DNA of 33,512 nucleotides, taken from the NCBI GenBank assembly GCA_020343875.1, contig CP070811.1, forward strand, positions 4,426,420-4,459,931, written 5' to 3'. Positions 30,624 through 33,512 of this stretch are shown piece by piece (position 1 is the first letter of the stretch; each line of letters begins with the position of its first letter). A program made the translations under genes and the position numbers. The notes below the pieces were generated by a model. It searched no databases and had not been told where the DNA came from. It saw only the letters and a program-made list of their open reading frames with translations. Source of the DNA: Anaerolineales bacterium. GTDB taxonomy: Bacteria; Chloroflexota; Anaerolineae; 4572-78; NAK82.

Positions 30624-30828
30624 GCAGCTGGACAGACAAGGAGGGGGGCCAATGTTCTGACGTGGTATAGATTGTATTCTGAGGAGACCATTGTCTTTGC
30701 CTGCAATACACCCTTCTGTGGACCGCCTGTTGGCCGACATTTGCCATCCACACCCCCCCCAAAGGCCAACAAGCACAAGTAACTCAAAATCTTTCTATAT
30801 TAGTTTCCGAATTGGAGGAGAGTAAAGC

Positions 30829-32475
30829 ATGTACCGGCGGATACTTAATCGTACGTTGACTTCAAGTTTGATACTGATCATGGTGGCTGTGCTGTTGGCT
30901 GCGTGCGGCCAGGCAGCCACGCCGGCGCCAGCGCCGGCCACCGAGGCCCCGGCCCCTGCTGTTGAACCAACCGCCGTGCCGGTGGCCGAAGAAACCGAGG
31001 CGCCTGAGGAGCCGCCCACGCCTGTGCCGGTTGAAGAGCCCTTCGAGGTGGTGATGGGCATTGCCGCCAACACAGGCCAGCTACACCCCAATCTTACTTC
31101 CCTGACCACCGACTGGATCGTGCTGGAGCAAATTATGGACCCGCTGATCATCTTGGGGCCGGACGGCACCTTCCAACCCTGGCTGGCGACCGGATGGGAG
31201 GTCTCGGGGGATGGCCTGACCTGGACGTTCAAGCTGCGGGAAGGCGTGACATTCCATAATGGCGAGCCATTTAACGCCGAGGCAGTCAAGTTCACCTTTG
31301 ACGACGCGTTAAGCGTGGAGGGGTCCAGCCAGACCACAGTCATCAATGAGCTGGCGGCGGTTAACGTCATCGATGATTACACGGTTGAGACGGTGACGGC
31401 CCGCACCAACCCGATCTGGCTGTCGCAGATCGCCCACCTGTTCATGATGCCCCCCGCGTATACGCAGGAGGTCGGGCCAGAGGGCTTCAACGAGGCGCCC
31501 GTAGGCACCGGCGCCTTCAAGTTCGTGGAATGGGTGAAGGATGACCACGTCACCGTGGAGAAGAATCCAGACTGGTGGAACGGTGAGCCGCAGGTAGATC
31601 TTATCACCTTCCGCACGATACCCGAGGCATCCGGCCGGGTGGCCTCGCTGCTGGCTGGAGAGGCCGACATTATCGAGGTGGTGCCCTTCGACTCCATCCA
31701 ACAGATCGAGGACAGGGAGGACCTGACGGTGCTTGATCGAGGCGGCGCCATCGCCTACATCGGGCTGGACACGCTGAAGGACGTTCCCACCCAGGACAGG
31801 CGAGTACGCCAGGCCATGAACTACGCGGTGGATGCCGAGTCCATTGCCGAGTTCGTGCTGAGTGGCCGCGCCCAGGCCGTACCGGGTGGCCTGTGGCCGG
31901 TCTCCCCAGGTTGGGATCCGGATCTACCCATATACAACGACAAGGATAAGGCTCGGGAGCTGCTGGCCGAGGCCGGCTACCCGGATGGCTTCGAGATCGA
32001 GTTCAGCATTGGACAGGTCCAGGGCATGCTCCAGGTCAAGGAGGTGGCCCAGGCCGTCCAGGCCCAGCTAGCCGAGGTGGGCATCACGGCCAACATCGTA
32101 GAACTCGAGACGGCCGCTATGTTCGAGGCATACGCCAACAAGGAGTTCGAGATGTACTTCTTCCCCTGGCGCTCCAATCCTGAGGCGGCCCGTCACTTCA
32201 ACACGCTGCTGCATTCCACCACCCGCGGCTACTACTACGCCAACCCCGAGGAGATGGACCCGCTGATCGATGATTTTATGACCGAGATGGATACCGAGCA
32301 GCGGTATGAGGCTGGCCGGGTGTTGAACGAGTTTGTCCACGAGGATGCGCCCTGGATCTTCATGTACGTCGAGCAGGAGGCCTTCGGTGTCAACACCGGC
32401 CGGGTGAAGTGGGACATCAACCCAGCCGCCGTGGACATGTTCTTTGGTACGGAGCTATCACCAGCCAGTAACTAA
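30829..32475 (+). CDS. ABC transporter substrate-binding lipoprotein, family 5 (DppA/OppA-like)
   Basis: Extracellular receptor for peptides, nickel or oligosaccharides; 548 residues. Lipoprotein signal ends LILIMVAVLLAAC with lipid-attached C26, followed by an Ala/Pro/Glu-rich linker to about residue 70. The SBP_bac_5 core shows QIMDPLIILGPDGTFQPWLA, WTFKLREGVTFHNGEPFNAE, GTGAFKFVEWVKDDHVTVEK and VRQAMNYAVDAESIAEFVL. GGAGGAGAG lies about seven bases before the ATG. Substrate cannot be decided; in Chloroflexota clusters near sugar-acid genes such receptors often bind oligosaccharides (inference). It is followed by an intercistronic hairpin and a permease gene. Confidence 0.93.
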   Translation: MYRRILNRTLTSSLILIMVAVLLAACGQAATPAPAPATEAPAPAVEPTAVPVAEETEAPEEPPTPVPVEEPFEVVMGIAANTGQLHPNLTSLTTDWIVLEQIMDPLIILGPDGTFQPWLATGWEVSGDGLTWTFKLREGVTFHNGEPFNAEAVKFTFDDALSVEGSSQTTVINELAAVNVIDDYTVETVTARTNPIWLSQIAHLFMMPPAYTQEVGPEGFNEAPVGTGAFKFVEWVKDDHVTVEKNPDWWNGEPQVDLITFRTIPEASGRVASLLAGEADIIEVVPFDSIQQIEDREDLTVLDRGGAIAYIGLDTLKDVPTQDRRVRQAMNYAVDAESIAEFVLSGRAQAVPGGLWPVSPGWDPDLPIYNDKDKARELLAEAGYPDGFEIEFSIGQVQGMLQVKEVAQAVQAQLAEVGITANIVELETAAMFEAYANKEFEMYFFPWRSNPEAARHFNTLLHSTTRGYYYANPEEMDPLIDDFMTEMDTEQRYEAGRVLNEFVHEDAPWIFMYVEQEAFGVNTGRVKWDINPAAVDMFFGTELSPASN

Positions 32476-32492
32476 TGACCGCCATGGCTGTG

Positions 32493-32529
32493 GCTAGCGG
32501 GGGCGCGCAGCCCGCGCGTCCCTGCTAGC
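32493..32529 (+). promoter_or_regulatory. Strong intercistronic hairpin between receptor and permease genes
   Basis: A 16-bp stem (two G-T pairs) with the 5-nt loop AGCCC, starting 17 bp after the receptor stop codon (left arm GCTAGCGGGGGCGCGC). No T-run follows and the permease lies 53 bp further, so it most likely stabilises the receptor transcript or attenuates, rather than ends, transcription. Confidence 0.7.
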
Positions 32530-32582
32530 TTATCGGTGTCTTGTCACGTACGCGCGTCATAGATTTCCAAGGAGGAGTTCCT

Positions 32583-33503
32583 ATGAATGCCAGAATGGCC
32601 CTCATACGACTGGTGCAGGGTGTCATCACGGCGTTCCTGGTGTTCACGGTGGTCTTTTTCATCATGCGGCTGAGCGGTGATCCGACCATGCTTTTCCTCC
32701 CGCCCGAGGCCACCCAGGAGGACATGGATCGCTTCCGGCACGAAATGGGATGGGATCGGCCACTGGTGGTACAGTATGTGCGTTACCTGGGGGATGTGGT
32801 GCGGGGCGACTTCGGGGATTCCTTGACCTATGGAGGCTCAGCGCTGGAGATCGTGCTGGAGCGCCTGCCGGCCACCCTGGAGCTGACAGCTCTCGCCTTT
32901 ATCCTGACGATGATCATCGCCATCCCTGCCGGCCTGATCGCTGCCGTCAAACCCAATGCGATCCTTTCCCAGATGGTGATGATACTGGCGCTGGTGGGCC
33001 AAGCCATGCCCGGTTTCTGGTTGGGGGTGATGATGATCCTGCTGTTCTCGGTCGCCTTGGGCGTGTTGCCCACCGGCGGCCGTGGGGGTGTCGCCAACCT
33101 GGTCATGCCGGCGGTGGTGCTGGGCTCATGGGGGGCGGCCAAGATCACCCGCCTGACACGGGCGGGTATGTTCGAAGTGCTGGGGGATGACTATATCCGT
33201 ACCGCCCGCGGCAAGGGGGTGCCGGAACGGGTGGTGCTCTTCGGCCATGCGCTCAAGAATGCCCTGCTGCCGGTTCTTTCCGCCCTGGGCCTGACGGTAG
33301 GGGCCATGCTGGGCGGGGCGATCATCACCGAGACGGTCTTTGCCTGGCCGGGTGTTGGCCGGCTGATTGTCCAGAGCGTCCTCAAACGAGACTTTCCGGT
33401 GGTGCAGGTGGCAACCATATTACTGTCTGCCATCTTTGTCGTGAGCAACCTGACCGTTGACGTCCTGTATACGGTGGTAGATCCGCGCATCCGCTACGAT
33501 TGA
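32583..33503 (+). CDS. ABC transporter permease, DppB-like
   Basis: First membrane subunit of the family-5 importer, 306 residues, complete. The start at 32583 is chosen for the AAGGAGG ten bases upstream over an in-frame ATG at 32541. It has about six membrane segments, the N-terminal domain motif FFIMRLSGDPTMLFLPPEAT, GDFGDSLTYGGSALEIVLERLPATLEL split across residues 75-100, and the ATPase-docking loop DYIRTARGKGVPERVV. The C-terminus TVDVLYTVVDPRIRYD is canonical. The second permease and ATPases should follow outside the window. Confidence 0.93.
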   Translation: MNARMALIRLVQGVITAFLVFTVVFFIMRLSGDPTMLFLPPEATQEDMDRFRHEMGWDRPLVVQYVRYLGDVVRGDFGDSLTYGGSALEIVLERLPATLELTALAFILTMIIAIPAGLIAAVKPNAILSQMVMILALVGQAMPGFWLGVMMILLFSVALGVLPTGGRGGVANLVMPAVVLGSWGAAKITRLTRAGMFEVLGDDYIRTARGKGVPERVVLFGHALKNALLPVLSALGLTVGAMLGGAIITETVFAWPGVGRLIVQSVLKRDFPVVQVATILLSAIFVVSNLTVDVLYTVVDPRIRYD

Positions 33504-33512
33504 CGGCGAAAC

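Noticed and set aside
30729-30770. GTTGGCC/GGCCAAC inverted repeat before the family-5 receptor gene
   Set aside because: Short stem and 28-nt spacer; may be chance in GC-rich DNA, and no promoter pair could be placed with it.

Overview
The window looks like a chromosome segment of a moderately GC-rich anaerobic or facultative bacterium. Gene content suggests Chloroflexota (Anaerolineae-like): an MFS protein fused to HEAT repeats, a LysM-tagged sugar-binding lipid-free secreted protein, an anaerobic Ni-CO dehydrogenase, BNR/Asp-box proteins and several carbohydrate ABC transporters. This taxonomic call is inference from gene style only; there is no rRNA or marker gene in the window. No tRNA, rRNA, CRISPR array or phage module was seen.

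Layout. (1) 1-1869, + strand: 5'-truncated MFS transporter with a C-terminal HEAT-repeat domain. (2) 1868-2503: a RAYT-type (Y1/HUH) transposase gene, with a 33-bp palindrome at its 3' end and a degenerate half-copy in front of it. (3) 2502-8128, - strand: a five-gene operon, read cooF - cooS - nuoE-like - nuoF-like - hoxU-like. It joins an anaerobic CO dehydrogenase and its ferredoxin to a complete NAD(P)H diaphorase module with no hydrogenase, acetyl-CoA synthase or maturation gene in view. A good sigma-70 promoter with a dyad at its start site precedes it. (4) 8367-25563, - strand: a long sugar-acid catabolic cluster. From its promoter it reads iclR - aldo/keto reductase - FGGY kinase - aldehyde dehydrogenase - rbsA/rbsC/rbsB-like ABC importer - LysM sugar-binding protein with two CUT1 permeases - two SDR dehydrogenases - D-2-hydroxyacid dehydrogenase - KDG kinase - KDPG aldolase. 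It ends at a terminator built from a second copy of the RAYT palindrome. (5) 25564-27292, + strand: a MntA/HepT toxin-antitoxin pair and another small nucleotidyltransferase, followed by decayed DNA. (6) 27293-29820: a BNR-repeat protein, a broken membrane-protein gene, a broken response regulator and several families of dispersed intergenic repeats. (7) 29793-33503, + strand: a GntR/FCD regulator whose promoter carries four tandem palindromic 8-mers, followed by the lipoprotein and first permease of a family-5 (peptide/oligosaccharide-type) ABC importer, which runs off the window.

How it fits together. KDG kinase and KDPG aldolase give the shared lower half of hexuronate/aldonate breakdown (2-keto-3-deoxygluconate to pyruvate plus glyceraldehyde 3-phosphate). 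The SDRs, hydroxyacid dehydrogenase, aldehyde dehydrogenase, aldo/keto reductase and FGGY kinase would supply oxidised or reduced sugar intermediates, and two importers bring substrate in. The dehydratase and isomerase normally needed are not in the window. The CODH-diaphorase operon would let CO oxidation reduce NAD(P)+, or let the cell couple ferredoxin, NAD(P)H and CO/CO2. This is the most distinctive biochemical proposal in the window. The most distinctive regulatory signals are the four-palindrome operator at the GntR promoter, the one-mismatch operator pair in the IclR operon, and the RAYT palindrome reused as an operon terminator.
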